This document shows, in pieces, positions 1 through 8,997 of a DNA stretch of 34,093 nt. The DNA is from Euplotes aediculatus (taxonomy: Eukaryota; Ciliophora; Spirotrichea; Euplotida; Euplotidae). The notes below the pieces were generated by a model. It was given only the letters and a program-made list of their open reading frames with translations. It had not been told where the DNA came from and searched no databases. Position 1 is the stretch's first letter; each line of letters begins with the position of its first letter. The DNA lies in NCBI GenBank assembly GCA_030463445.1, contig JAQGFW010003396.1, forward strand, positions 1-34,093, in the 5' to 3' direction. Made by a program: the position numbers and the translations under genes.

Positions 1-1679
1 AATACCACGAAGGCCCTTGCACTTTTTTTCATGACTACACCAAAATCATTTTTACCCGTAATAACCAAGGAGGGGGCGGAATATTTGGCTCTAAAAAAGA
101 AGCTGTTGTTAGGCTAAAACTTTATTCTGCCGAATACAAAGGTAAAGATTGGGCTAATATCAAAGAATTGCCTTTTAATGGAACAGATTATTCGTGTGGG
201 CATCCTACACTTACGATTGATGACAAAATCATGTATTTTGTTTCAGATATGCCAGGCGGATATGGCGGAGCAGATATATATATGGTTCGGTATAACAATG
301 GTGAATGGTCGAAACCTGTTAATCTGGGTGGAAAAGTAAACACAAGAGGAAATGAAATGTTTCCGTTTGTGGATGAACGTGGAAATCTATATTTTTCGTC
401 AGATGGATTACCTGGTTTGGGCGATTTAGATATATTTTTTATTCCGATGAATACCGCAACAGGGCTGCCTGCTGGAATCACTCGAAATCTGGGCTCTCCA
501 CTCAATTCAAATCGAGATGATTTTGGAATTATTACAGATTCCGAACGCCGCTTAGGGTATTTTAGTAGTAATCGTAAACGAGGTGGTGGAGATGATGATA
601 TTTACAAATTTACTCGAATGGGTACACTCTATGGTTGCCGTGAGTTATTTGTAAATGTGTTCGATAACGAAACCAAAAAACCAATTGAAAAATTGCGTTT
701 TGAGTACCAAATTGAAGGCGATGCAAGTAGTCAAGGAAGTGCCATAACCAACACAAATGGTAATATAAAACTATGTTTAGATGCTGATAATGATTTCGTT
801 TTGAAGTTTTCTCAAAATGGGTATAATCCCAAAACGGTTAATTTTTCAAACAAAGAAGCCTCTGATTTTGAAGCATCTAAACTCGATATTTACCTAAAAC
901 CTCTCGAACTTATTGCTGAAAAACCTAAAAATAAAGCCAAAAATGATGGTTTACAAGATGAAAACCAACGTATGAGAATAGTTTCGAGGCAAAATCAGAA
1001 TAATTCTAAATCCACGATTTTCAGAGGTGTCGTAACGGCGGGTAAAGACAGTACGCCGATTGCAGGAGTTTTGGTTCGATTTGTAAATTTGTGCGATAAT
1101 TCGGTACAATTAATGACAACCAAAGCAGATGGTTCTTACGAATTTAAGAGAAACCTAAATTGTGATTATATTTTAGAAGCCTCAAAAGACGAGTTTGGAA
1201 AAAGCAGCGAAGTTGTGGCAAAAGTTGAAGAAAAACGAACTATCTCAATTTTTAAGAAGAAAAAAACTATATCGGCAACTTCATTATTCGATACCAAACT
1301 TTATAAAGTAGGCGATGTTGTACAGTTAGATAATATTTATTATGATTCGGATAGTTGGAAACTTCGTAAAGATGCTATGCGAGAACTGGACAGACTTGCC
1401 AGTACATTAAAAAAATATCCAAATATGATTATAGAAGTGCGTTCTCATACCGATACCCGTGGCAATGCACAAGATAATTTAGCTTTATCAAATAGGCGTG
1501 TGGCTGAGGTAATTGATTATTTAGCAAAAAATAATATTGCTCGCAATCGAATAAAAGGGGTCGGTAAAGGTGAATCAGAACCCGTAAATGAATGCAGTGA
1601 TGGGGTACAGTGTACCGAGGCCGAGCATCAACGAAACCGCCGAACTGAATTTAAAATTCTCTCAATTGAGAGAATTTAG
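1..1679 (+). CDS. OmpA-family envelope protein with PD40 propeller repeats (5' partial)
   Basis: The reading frame is open to the window edge (first full codon at base 3), so the N-terminus lies outside. About 558 residues are visible. The first part carries PD40/TolB-like propeller repeats, seen as recurring DIYM/DIFF/DIYKF ends after YFVSD, YFSSD and YFSSN strands (about 190-630). Two beta-sandwich stretches of carboxypeptidase-regulatory type follow (about 640-890 and 1020-1220). The C-terminus (about 1310-1670) is an OmpA peptidoglycan-binding domain with IYYDSDSWKL, the HTDTRG motif, NLALSNRRVAEV and the closing QRNRRTEF. This domain order matches PorE-like and other PorP/SprF-associated proteins that tie outer-membrane machines of Bacteroidota to peptidoglycan. 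Whether this copy serves type IX secretion cannot be told, since any N-terminal TPR region is missing. The family is sure; the exact role is inference. Confidence 0.9.
   Translation, partial: YHEGPCTFFHDYTKIIFTRNNQGGGGIFGSKKEAVVRLKLYSAEYKGKDWANIKELPFNGTDYSCGHPTLTIDDKIMYFVSDMPGGYGGADIYMVRYNNGEWSKPVNLGGKVNTRGNEMFPFVDERGNLYFSSDGLPGLGDLDIFFIPMNTATGLPAGITRNLGSPLNSNRDDFGIITDSERRLGYFSSNRKRGGGDDDIYKFTRMGTLYGCRELFVNVFDNETKKPIEKLRFEYQIEGDASSQGSAITNTNGNIKLCLDADNDFVLKFSQNGYNPKTVNFSNKEASDFEASKLDIYLKPLELIAEKPKNKAKNDGLQDENQRMRIVSRQNQNNSKSTIFRGVVTAGKDSTPIAGVLVRFVNLCDNSVQLMTTKADGSYEFKRNLNCDYILEASKDEFGKSSEVVAKVEEKRTISIFKKKKTISATSLFDTKLYKVGDVVQLDNIYYDSDSWKLRKDAMRELDRLASTLKKYPNMIIEVRSHTDTRGNAQDNLALSNRRVAEVIDYLAKNNIARNRIKGVGKGESEPVNECSDGVQCTEAEHQRNRRTEFKILSIERI
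1654..1677. terminator. perfect 24-bp palindrome at the end of the OmpA gene
   Basis: The 12-base arm AAATTCTCTCAA (1654-1665) is followed at once by its exact reverse complement (1666-1677). The palindrome reaches into the stop codon at 1677-1679, so it encodes the last residues of the protein and can fold into a hairpin with a tight loop. It is a probable 3'-end or terminator structure, although no clean T-run follows. Confidence 0.45.
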
Positions 1680-1778
1680 GTTTGTTCAAATCTAATTTTA
1701 TTGTTCAAATCTATTCAACAGAAGAAAAATATTGGATATAGTTTTATTTTAACAAAGGTTTGCATAATTTTAAGACAC

Positions 1779-1795
1779 ATTGAGTTTTACTCAAT
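1779..1795. promoter_or_regulatory. inverted repeat upstream of the thuA-like gene
   Basis: ATTGAGT (1779-1785) and its reverse complement ACTCAAT (1789-1795) are separated by TTT, about 30 bases before the ATG at 1826. It could be an operator or a leader hairpin for the cluster that starts here. The repeat is directly visible; the function is a guess. Confidence 0.3.
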
Positions 1796-1825
1796 TTCGA
1801 TTATTCAACCTGTTAAACTAAGACT

Positions 1826-2671
1826 ATGAAAAAGGGGATTCTCCTTTTATTTTGGCTGTGTGCTGGACTCTATACCTTTGCACAAAAAAAACCTTTGGTG
1901 GTATTCGTCTGTGGCGACCACGAATATAGTGGTGAGCAAACACTCCCCTTTATCGCTGCCGAACTCGAAAAAAACTACGGAATCCAAACCAAAGTTATCA
2001 AGTCGTATCCCGACCAGAACGCCGAGAAGAATATTCCAGACCTCGAAGCTCTCAAAAATGCTGATTTAGCTGTATTTTTTCTTCGTTGGCGACAATTGCC
2101 AACCGAACAGTTAGTACAAATCGAAGATTATCTAAAATCTAAAAAACCAATTATAGGTTTTCGTACAACTACTCATGCCTTTAATTTTCCGAAAGGGCAT
2201 GAATCTGAGCGTTGGAATGCCTTTGGAGAGTTTGCCTTGAATTCTCCTCCGGGTTGGGGTGGCAAAGCCGCTCATACACATTACGGGCACGAAAGCACAA
2301 CTGATGTTTCTATTATTGAACCTGCTAAAAAGCACCCGATTCTTACAGGAGTTGCCACCAATTTTCATGTGAGTTCATGGCTTTACAGAGTTTTACCCGA
2401 TTATCCAACCAAAGGTTCAGAATGGCTTTTGATGGGTAAGTCTGTCAATCCAGATAAAGCAGCGATAGATAATCCAGTGGCGTGGGTAGGTACAAATTCT
2501 TATGGAGCAAAGATTTTCACAACAACGCTTGGGCATCCAGAAGATTTTCAGGTTGAATCTATGCAAAGATTGGTAATCAACGCTATTCATTATCAATTAG
2601 GGATAAAAGTACCTAAAAAATGGAAAGGCAAGATTGATATTAATGTGCCGTATCGAGGAATAGTAAAGTAG
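1826..2671 (+). CDS. secreted ThuA-like domain protein
   Basis: The 281-aa product begins with a clear Sec signal peptide (MKKGILLLFWLCAGLYTFAQ), so it acts in the periplasm or beyond. The mature part fits the ThuA/trehalose-utilisation fold, a glutamine-amidotransferase-like alpha/beta domain: VVFVCGDHEYSGEQTLPFIA opens the first strand, LADLAVFFLRW-like strands follow, then a GFRTTTHAF turn, and late in the chain the IFTTTLGHPEDF segment typical of the family. The biochemical role of ThuA domains is poorly known. They often occur beside PVC-type haem proteins and sugar dehydrogenases, as here: the next gene begins 55 bases downstream. It is probably the first gene of the catabolic cluster. 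Family assignment is firm; substrate is unknown. Confidence 0.85.
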   Translation: MKKGILLLFWLCAGLYTFAQKKPLVVFVCGDHEYSGEQTLPFIAAELEKNYGIQTKVIKSYPDQNAEKNIPDLEALKNADLAVFFLRWRQLPTEQLVQIEDYLKSKKPIIGFRTTTHAFNFPKGHESERWNAFGEFALNSPPGWGGKAAHTHYGHESTTDVSIIEPAKKHPILTGVATNFHVSSWLYRVLPDYPTKGSEWLLMGKSVNPDKAAIDNPVAWVGTNSYGAKIFTTTLGHPEDFQVESMQRLVINAIHYQLGIKVPKKWKGKIDINVPYRGIVK

Positions 2672-2691
2672 GTCGGGTTTCCAACCCGACC
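2671..2691. repeat. intergenic hairpin
   Basis: GGTCGGGTT (2671-2679), loop TCC, then AACCCGACC (2683-2691): a perfect 9-bp GC-rich stem that begins on the last base of the thuA-like stop codon. No T-run follows and the next gene is co-directional. It therefore resembles a dispersed REP-like hairpin or an RNA-stability element more than a classical terminator. Confidence 0.6.
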
Positions 2692-2725
2692 GTGGTATTT
2701 TAAATATTTAAAAGACCTTTCTAAT

Positions 2726-5700
2726 ATGAAATTCAACCTGAAATATACATTAACTTTTTTCGTAATTACAACCTTCCTTTTTGTTTCCTTCCAACAAAAA
2801 AGTACAAAATTCATCGAGCTTCAAAACAGTTCTCGGATTTCCCTGATTGGCGGTAATTTAGGTTCAAGAATGCTCAATTATGATTATTTTGAAACCGAAC
2901 TTCATGTAAGAAATCCTGATAAATCGCTTATCATACGCAATATGTGCGATGGTGGCGATACACCTGGGTTTCGTCCTCATGCTTCACGTTTTTCACCTTG
3001 GGCATTTGAGGGTGCAGCAAAATTCCAAACCGAATTTGCCAATAATTCCGATAGCGAAGGGCATTTTGAAAACCCAGACCAATGGCTTTCAAGACTTAAA
3101 ACTGATGTAATTATTGCATTTTTTGGATATTCAGAGTCGTTTCAAGGGGTGGCTGGCTTACCAAACTTCAAAGCAGAATTAGATGCTTTTATCAAACACA
3201 CGCTCAGCCAAAATTACAGCGGAGTTTCTGCTCCAAAGCTCGCCATTGTTTCTCCGATTGCCTTTGAAGATTTATCAAAAATTCATGATTTACCCAATGG
3301 CGTTAAAGAAAATGCCAATCTTCTTCTCTACACCAATGCCATGCGTGAAGTGGCTCTTAAAAACGGAGTCCTGTTTGTGGATGCCTTTAATCCTTCAAAA
3401 CAGTGGTATGCTTCAACACCTGAACCACTGACGATTGATGGTTCACAGCTCAATGCGGAGGGCTATAAAAAATTAGGTAAGTTATTGACCGACAATATTT
3501 TCGGAAAAACAGAACCCAAAGCCGAGTCAAACAGAAACCTTATCAAATGGGCGGTTGATGAAAAAAACTGGATGTGGCACAATGATTATAAAATTCCGAA
3601 TGGGGTTCATGCCTACGGTCGTCGTTACAATCCTTTTGGACCAGACAATTATCCTGCCGAGATTGAGAAGATTCGTCAGATGACCGATATTCGAGATAAA
3701 GCAATTTGGCTTGCCGCATCAAAAGGGGAGAAGACTGATTTAGCCACCGAAGATAAAAATACGAGAACTTTGCCCGAAGTAAAAACCAATTTTAATCCTG
3801 ACAAAAACGGTAGTTTAAAATATTTATATGGCGATGAAGCTCTCAACTCGCTAAAATTACCCGAAGGTTATAAAATTGAGCTTTTTGCTTCTGAAAAAGA
3901 ATTTGTTGATTTGGCAAATCCTGTTCAAATGTCGTTCGATAACAAAGGACGTTTGTGGGTTGCAACCATGCCAACTTATCCGCATTATAAACCAGGCGAT
4001 ACCAAACCAAATGATAAATTGTTGATTTTGGAAGATACCAATAACGATGGGAAAGCCGATAAACAAACCGTTTTTGTTGATAATCTGCATCTCCCATTAG
4101 GTTTTGAATTTGCTCCCGAAGGTGTTTATGTTTCGCAAGGAACAAATCTGAAACTATTTACCGATACCAATGGCGACGATAAAGCCGATAAAGTTGAAAT
4201 AATCATGAGTGGTTTTGATGACCATGATACCCACCACAATAACAGTGCATTTTGTGCCGACCCTTCGGGTGCAATTTATGGAGGCGAAGGCGTTTTTCTG
4301 CATACCAATGTCGAAACTTCTTACGGTACAGTGAGGGCAACCAATGGTGGATTCTACCGTTTTAGTCCACAATTAAAGAAGTTATACAGAATCGCTCAAT
4401 TATCAATTCCGAATCCTTGGGGGATTGCATTTGACGAATGGGGACAGCCATTTTTTGCCGAAACTTCTTCACCAGATGTACGTTGGATGACTCCTGGAAC
4501 GGTACTTCCTCGATATGGAGAATCTACTCATAAAGGTTTCCAACTCATCGAAAAAGACCACATGGTACGCCCGACTTCGGGTTTAGAATTTATTTCGAGC
4601 CGACATTTTCCTGATGAAGTACAAGGGGATATGTTAATCAATAATACGATTGGTTTTTTGGGTACTAAACAGCACAAAATTTGGGATGACGGTACGGGTT
4701 ACAAAACCAAGCACCGCCAAGATTTGATAGTGAGTTCGGATAAAAATTTCCGTCCGGTTGATATGGAATTTGCCCCAGATGGCTCGCTTTATGTTATTGA
4801 TTGGCATAATATTCTTATTGGACACATGCAGCACAATGCCCGAGACCCACTCCGTGACCACGTTCATGGTCGAATCTACCGAATCACGTATCCGTCAAGA
4901 CCACTTGTAAAACCTGCACAAGTTTATGGAGCAAGTATCGAAACATTGTTAGATAACTTAAAATTGCCCGAATATCGTACTCGTTATCGTTCAAAAAGAG
5001 AATTAAGAGGCAGAAAAGCCGAAGAGGTTTTACCAAAACTCAATAAATGGGTTGCCGAATTAGACAAAACTGACCCTAAATATGAGCATCATCTGCTCGA
5101 AGCTCTTTGGGTAACTTGGGGTTTAGATAAAATCGACCAAGTTTTACTAAAGAAATTACTTAAAACCAACGATTATCGTGTACGAGCTGCTGCGGTTGAA
5201 GCATTGAGGTTTACTGGTCATCAAGTAAAAGACCAAGCCGAACTGCTCATGCATGCTGCACGAGACGAAAACGGTAGGGTTAGACTAAATGCGATAGTTG
5301 CTGCTTCGTGGTTGCCAAAAGAAAAAGCTTTACCGATTTTGGCAGAAGCCAAAAAGAAACCTTTGGATGAATGGATGACACATGCTCATCAAACTGCGGT
5401 GGCTCATGCAAGCGGAAAAGCCGTTAGCAAGACCAAAGAGGTTTATAGTACGACAAATCTGAAAGGTAAAGATTTTGAATTGTTCAATAAAGGCAAAGCG
5501 ATTTTCTCAAAAGAAGGCTATTGTATTACGTGTCATCAAGCTGATGGAAACGGGCTTCCTGCCTCTGGTTTTCCGCCATTGACTGGTACAAATTGGGTAA
5601 ATGGAAGTGAAGACCGATTGATAAAAATCATATTGAAAGGCTTGATGGGTCCAATCGAAGTAAATGGCAAAAACTATGTAGGACAAGTACCAATGACACC

Positions 5701-5884
5701 ATTTGAAGGTTTACTGAAAGATGAGGAGGTAGCTGCAGTAGCTACTTACATCCGTAATTCGTTCGGCAATAAATCGTCGGTTGTTACAGCCGAAAAAGTA
5801 AAACAAATTAGAGCGGCTGTTAAATCTAAAAAAGACTTTTATCAGAGCGAAGCATTATTAAAAGAACATCCTTTAGAAAAGTGA
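2726..5884 (+). CDS. large periplasmic SGNH-like / propeller dehydrogenase / HEAT / cytochrome c protein (PVC-type haem protein)
   Basis: The 1052-aa product has an N-terminal signal or anchor (about 8-22). Domain order: an SGNH-hydrolase-like fold (about 35-260); a membrane-bound-dehydrogenase type beta-propeller (about 370-725) with PEGYKIELFASE, FDNKGRLWVATMPTYP and repeated calcium-like DTNNDGKADK/DTNGDDKADK loops; HEAT-like helices (about 750-900); and a C-terminal cytochrome c with CITCH (C933, C936, H937) and a likely axial Met (M990 in PMTPF). The SGNH part lacks the usual GDS serine (IGGNLGSRM instead) and has Gln241 where the late catalytic His is expected, so that domain is probably not an esterase. 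The probable role is periplasmic oxidation of a sugar or sugar derivative with electron transfer to haem. Substrate unknown. Confidence 0.85.
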   Translation: MKFNLKYTLTFFVITTFLFVSFQQKSTKFIELQNSSRISLIGGNLGSRMLNYDYFETELHVRNPDKSLIIRNMCDGGDTPGFRPHASRFSPWAFEGAAKFQTEFANNSDSEGHFENPDQWLSRLKTDVIIAFFGYSESFQGVAGLPNFKAELDAFIKHTLSQNYSGVSAPKLAIVSPIAFEDLSKIHDLPNGVKENANLLLYTNAMREVALKNGVLFVDAFNPSKQWYASTPEPLTIDGSQLNAEGYKKLGKLLTDNIFGKTEPKAESNRNLIKWAVDEKNWMWHNDYKIPNGVHAYGRRYNPFGPDNYPAEIEKIRQMTDIRDKAIWLAASKGEKTDLATEDKNTRTLPEVKTNFNPDKNGSLKYLYGDEALNSLKLPEGYKIELFASEKEFVDLANPVQMSFDNKGRLWVATMPTYPHYKPGDTKPNDKLLILEDTNNDGKADKQTVFVDNLHLPLGFEFAPEGVYVSQGTNLKLFTDTNGDDKADKVEIIMSGFDDHDTHHNNSAFCADPSGAIYGGEGVFLHTNVETSYGTVRATNGGFYRFSPQLKKLYRIAQLSIPNPWGIAFDEWGQPFFAETSSPDVRWMTPGTVLPRYGESTHKGFQLIEKDHMVRPTSGLEFISSRHFPDEVQGDMLINNTIGFLGTKQHKIWDDGTGYKTKHRQDLIVSSDKNFRPVDMEFAPDGSLYVIDWHNILIGHMQHNARDPLRDHVHGRIYRITYPSRPLVKPAQVYGASIETLLDNLKLPEYRTRYRSKRELRGRKAEEVLPKLNKWVAELDKTDPKYEHHLLEALWVTWGLDKIDQVLLKKLLKTNDYRVRAAAVEALRFTGHQVKDQAELLMHAARDENGRVRLNAIVAASWLPKEKALPILAEAKKKPLDEWMTHAHQTAVAHASGKAVSKTKEVYSTTNLKGKDFELFNKGKAIFSKEGYCITCHQADGNGLPASGFPPLTGTNWVNGSEDRLIKIILKGLMGPIEVNGKNYVGQVPMTPFEGLLKDEEVAAVATYIRNSFGNKSSVVTAEKVKQIRAAVKSKKDFYQSEALLKEHPLEK

Positions 5885-5932
5885 GAGAATTGTGTAGATG
5901 AGGTAACTTTATTTTAAAATTAATAGAGTGAT

Positions 5933-6664
5933 ATGTTTGAAAATATTAATGAATTATTTGAACATTTAGAATTAGATAATGAAAAAGGTGTTAGATTTCT
6001 TCGAGTACTGACTACTTCTGGAATTGCATTTGTCCTGTATCAACATTTTGGAGGTGTTTTAAATCTTCCAAATGATTTATCAATTAAAAATATTTCCAAT
6101 TTTTTCTTTAGTTATCAAATATTTATCCCCATTTTATTTTACTATCTAAGCTGGATTTTATTTGTAGTGATTATTCCTTTCATGTTGAATTTGATTTTTC
6201 GAGGATTATTTGAATATATCTATTTTCAATATTTTTTAAAGTATGAAAGGGGAAATGTAGAGAAAACTACTCAGAATGATGCACAAGAAGTAGTAAAATT
6301 ATTATCAAATTTGCCAACGCATCTCGGGGGGGTTAGATTTAATTTAGAAAAATGGGTAAAAGATAAACAAGAGGATATTTATGATACTTATCTTGAGATG
6401 AATGAGGGTGCAGATGAGGTCATATCACAAAGGTTTGATAAAATTATTTTTTGCATTCAAATTCTAATAATATACTTATTGAAGTTGAGATATACGATTG
6501 TATTTTATGGATTTATCAATAAAGTAATTATCAGCTTTTTTATACTCACAATTTTCGGACAATTTGTTCTAATAATTTTAGGATTAGTTATCAAAAAATT
6601 GATTAGATTTCTATATAAAGTATTAGAAAAGCATCGAAATTACTTCAAACTTCTTGATTCATAG
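5933..6664 (+). CDS. AT-rich multi-pass membrane protein of unknown function
   Basis: I do not recognise this 243-aa protein. It has a hydrophobic segment near residues 24-45, a long paired segment (about 60-95) and a C-terminal pair (about 165-235). Between them lies a soluble loop rich in charged residues (about 105-160, EKTTQNDAQEVVKLL and EKWVKDKQEDIYDTYLEM). The start is the ATG at 5933, shortly after an AGAGTGAT-like sequence. The gene is clearly richer in A+T than its neighbours; bases 6121-6180, for example, contain only 15 G/C in 60. It shares nothing with the catabolic genes on either side and is followed by a decayed reading frame. It looks like an insertion into the cluster. Confidence 0.7.
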   Translation: MFENINELFEHLELDNEKGVRFLRVLTTSGIAFVLYQHFGGVLNLPNDLSIKNISNFFFSYQIFIPILFYYLSWILFVVIIPFMLNLIFRGLFEYIYFQYFLKYERGNVEKTTQNDAQEVVKLLSNLPTHLGGVRFNLEKWVKDKQEDIYDTYLEMNEGADEVISQRFDKIIFCIQILIIYLLKLRYTIVFYGFINKVIISFFILTIFGQFVLIILGLVIKKLIRFLYKVLEKHRNYFKLLDS

Positions 6665-6681
6665 AATTCAAATTGATATAA

Positions 6682-6877
6682 ATTCGAGATGCAATACAAA
6701 GAAAAAACTCAAATACAGCCCATTTAGAAATAGATTTCATTGGTGGATTCGGTTTTTTGACCAAAGAAGAACAAAAACTTTCTGAGTATTTTTAAATCAG
6801 AAGATTTTAAAATCGCAAAACAGAAATATTTGCTTTTCATCGAAGCCCAAAGCAAACACTTAAAATTTAATTTAATC
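6682..6877 (+). pseudogene. remnant of a small broken gene
   Basis: After a stop at 6679 a frame reads IRDAIQRKNSNTAHLEID and on to LTKEEQKLSEYF, then stops at 6793. The next frame continues without a break in style as KSEDFKIAKQKYLLFIEAQ and runs into the start of the following gene. The two stretches look like one protein split by a single shift within a run of T. No start codon or family is recognisable. It may be the tail of a gene lost when the AT-rich membrane-protein gene arrived. The 215-bp gap holds nothing else I can name. Confidence 0.4.
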
Positions 6878-6879
6878 TT

Positions 6880-7764
6880 ATGCAATTAGCAATTCATAAC
6901 TGGATGCGTGCCGAAAGCATCGAAAAAACGGTAGAGAGAATCGCATCGCTTGGCTACGAAAATATTGAGATTCAAGGCTCTCCAGAAGCTTACGATACCA
7001 AACACGTGAGTAATTTGCTCGAAAGTTTTGGTATCAAATGTTGGGGTTCGGTAACGCTCATGCTCGAAGACAGAAACCTTTTGGCAAAAGATAAAAATCA
7101 GCGAGCCAAATCGGTTCAGTACGTAAAAGATGTGGTGCGAATGGTACGAGAACTCAACGGAACGATGGTTTCGGTTGTGCCAGCAACGGTTGGAAAAATT
7201 ATTCCCGATGGTCGCCCCGACGAAGAATGGCAGTGGGCTGTCGAAGGTATGCAGCAGGTTTATGAATATGCCGAAAGCGTGGGCATAAAGATTGGAATCG
7301 AACCAATTAACCGTTTTGAAACCTATTTTATCAACCGTGGCGACCAAGCCTTAGCCTTAGCAAAAGCAACCGGTCCAAATTGTGGTGTTTGTCTGGATAC
7401 TTTCCACATGAATATCGAAGAAGACGATATGTTTGATGCCATCCGCCGTGCAAAAGGGCGTTTGGTGGGCTTCCATGTGGCAGATAACAACCGTATGGCA
7501 CCCGGAATGGGTAAGTTAGATTGGGCAAAAATTATCAAAACCCTTCGAGAAATCGAGTACAATGATATTTTATCGGTTGAATTTTGTTCGCCTTTGGATA
7601 GAACACCAGCAAACCCATATTCAAATTCGATTGAACATAATCCAGAAGGACTCAGCCCCGAGCAAAAGAAATTTTTAGAAGACCACGGAAGCTCGGCTGT
7701 TACCGAGGATTTTTATACCATGCTTACTCGCAAATCAGTAGAAACTCTAAGACCATTGATATAA
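6880..7764 (+). CDS. sugar phosphate isomerase/epimerase family TIM barrel (tagatose/psicose-epimerase type)
   Basis: The 294-aa protein has no signal peptide and belongs to the xylose-isomerase-like TIM-barrel (AP_endonuc_2) superfamily. The metal-binding set of D-tagatose 3-epimerase-type enzymes is visible: E141 in GIEPINRFE, D173 in CLDTFHMN with H176 beside it, H199 in GFHVADNNR and E244 in LSVEF. The GKLDWAKIIKTLRE segment is also standard. The expected reaction is metal-dependent C2/C3 epimerisation or aldose-ketose isomerisation of a free sugar or 3-keto sugar in the cytosol. It is followed 51 bases later by an enolase-superfamily enzyme, which supports a role in a sugar or sugar-acid pathway. 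Family sure, substrate not. Confidence 0.85.
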   Translation: MQLAIHNWMRAESIEKTVERIASLGYENIEIQGSPEAYDTKHVSNLLESFGIKCWGSVTLMLEDRNLLAKDKNQRAKSVQYVKDVVRMVRELNGTMVSVVPATVGKIIPDGRPDEEWQWAVEGMQQVYEYAESVGIKIGIEPINRFETYFINRGDQALALAKATGPNCGVCLDTFHMNIEEDDMFDAIRRAKGRLVGFHVADNNRMAPGMGKLDWAKIIKTLREIEYNDILSVEFCSPLDRTPANPYSNSIEHNPEGLSPEQKKFLEDHGSSAVTEDFYTMLTRKSVETLRPLI

Positions 7765-7770
7765 TTTTAT

Positions 7771-7803
7771 AGACTTGCAGAGTTTTTAAAACTTCACAAG
7801 TCT
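7771..7803. repeat. imperfect intergenic inverted repeat
   Basis: The 16-base arms 7771-7786 (AGACTTGCAGAGTTTT) and 7788-7803 pair with three mismatches around a single central base. The structure fills most of the 51-bp gap between two co-directional genes. It resembles short dispersed hairpins of Bacteroidota genomes rather than a terminator. Confidence 0.5.
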
Positions 7804-7815
7804 GAAACAACAATT

Positions 7816-8982
7816 ATGAAAATTACAAACGTAGAAGCATTTTGGCTTCGTTGTCCGATTCCGAAAGAAAAACAACACCGTTCAGATTACGGACTTCTAA
7901 CAGATTTTGATATGACTTTGGTCGTTGTTACAACCGAAGACGGCTTACAAGGTTTTGGAGAATCCAAAGCGGCGGTGGGTTCGTCGGGGGTTTGTGCTTC
8001 GATTGTGAGTTGTATCGAAAACGAAATAAAACCGATTCTGATTGGGCAAGATGCCAGAAATATCAGCCGAATCTGGGAAATGGTCTATAATGGCACAAGA
8101 GACCATTATGCACTTTCGAGAGGTCGGAAATTCCCAATTTTAGGTCGTCGTGGGCTTACAATTTCGGCAATGAGTGGTGTTGATACAGCCCTTTGGGATT
8201 TAAAAGGAAAAGCACTTGGTGTTCCAGTCGTTGAGTTATTGGGTGGTGCTTGCCGTGATAAAATGGAGTGTTATGCCAGTGGTGGTTGGGCAGGGGCTGA
8301 TAAAATTGGTGAACAATTAAATGGCTATATTTTAAAAGGTTTCAAAGGTGTGAAAATGCGAGTAGGCATCATGGATGAAACCGTTGGCGAAAGTATCAAG
8401 CGTGTTAAAAATGCCCGTGAAGCCATTGGAGATAACATAAAGTTGATGACAGACGCTCATGGTACATTCAGTGTTCCAGAAGCCAAGCAGTTTTGTAGAG
8501 GGGTTGAAGATTGCAATTTGTATTGGTTTGAAGAGCCAATCAGCCCTGATAACCGCCATGGAACATCCGAAGTGAGAGCCTCTACTATTATTCCAATTGC
8601 CGCAGGCGAAAGCGAATACACAGCTTTTGATGTCAGAGATTTGATTGAAGTAAGGGCATTAGACGTTGTTCAGCCAGATTCTGCAATAATAGGAGGTATT
8701 ACTGAAGCCATGCGGGTTTCGCAATTAGCTCATACTTACCAGCTCGAACTCGCTCCGCATTGCTGGGGTTCGGCGTTTTCGTTTATGGCGGGTGTAAATG
8801 TGGCATTTGCTTCTCCAGCGGCTGTAGTTATCGAGTTTTCGCTTGGGGGCAACCCGATGATGTATGAATTAGTAAAAGAAAAAATTGAAGTAGTTGATGG
8901 AATGATTTCGGCTCCATCAGCACCCGGTTTAGGCTTAACACCTAATTGGGATTTTGTAAAGGAATTTAAACAGAAAATATAA
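7816..8982 (+). CDS. mandelate racemase/muconate lactonizing-type enolase superfamily enzyme
   Basis: The 388-aa protein has the two-part MR_MLE layout: an alpha+beta capping domain (about 1-130) and a TIM barrel. The full active-site set is present: K180-M-R182 (KxR) on the second strand, metal ligands D213 (MTDAHGTFS), E239 (WFEEP) and E265 (AAGES), then the D288 (VVQPDSA) and H315 (LAPHCWGS) dyad. This pattern belongs to the MR subgroup, whose members abstract the alpha proton of sugar acids. Most such enzymes are acid-sugar dehydratases giving 2-keto-3-deoxy acids. The upstream epimerase and downstream VOC and hydroxyacid dehydrogenase genes fit a sugar-acid route. The exact substrate cannot be read from sequence alone. 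Confidence 0.88.
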   Translation: MKITNVEAFWLRCPIPKEKQHRSDYGLLTDFDMTLVVVTTEDGLQGFGESKAAVGSSGVCASIVSCIENEIKPILIGQDARNISRIWEMVYNGTRDHYALSRGRKFPILGRRGLTISAMSGVDTALWDLKGKALGVPVVELLGGACRDKMECYASGGWAGADKIGEQLNGYILKGFKGVKMRVGIMDETVGESIKRVKNAREAIGDNIKLMTDAHGTFSVPEAKQFCRGVEDCNLYWFEEPISPDNRHGTSEVRASTIIPIAAGESEYTAFDVRDLIEVRALDVVQPDSAIIGGITEAMRVSQLAHTYQLELAPHCWGSAFSFMAGVNVAFASPAAVVIEFSLGGNPMMYELVKEKIEVVDGMISAPSAPGLGLTPNWDFVKEFKQKI

Positions 8983-8997
8983 ATAAATCCTCTTGAC

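Noticed and set aside
2671-2691. Reading the hairpin as a transcription terminator
   Set aside because: There is no T-run on either side and the next co-directional gene of the same cluster begins 35 bases later.
3843-4145. 100-codon - strand frame
   Set aside because: Antisense to the propeller region of the 1052-aa haem protein, with no motif of its own.
6886-7347. 153-codon open frame on the - strand
   Set aside because: It lies wholly opposite the epimerase gene, whose motifs are intact, and its translation has no family-like pattern. It is a shadow frame.
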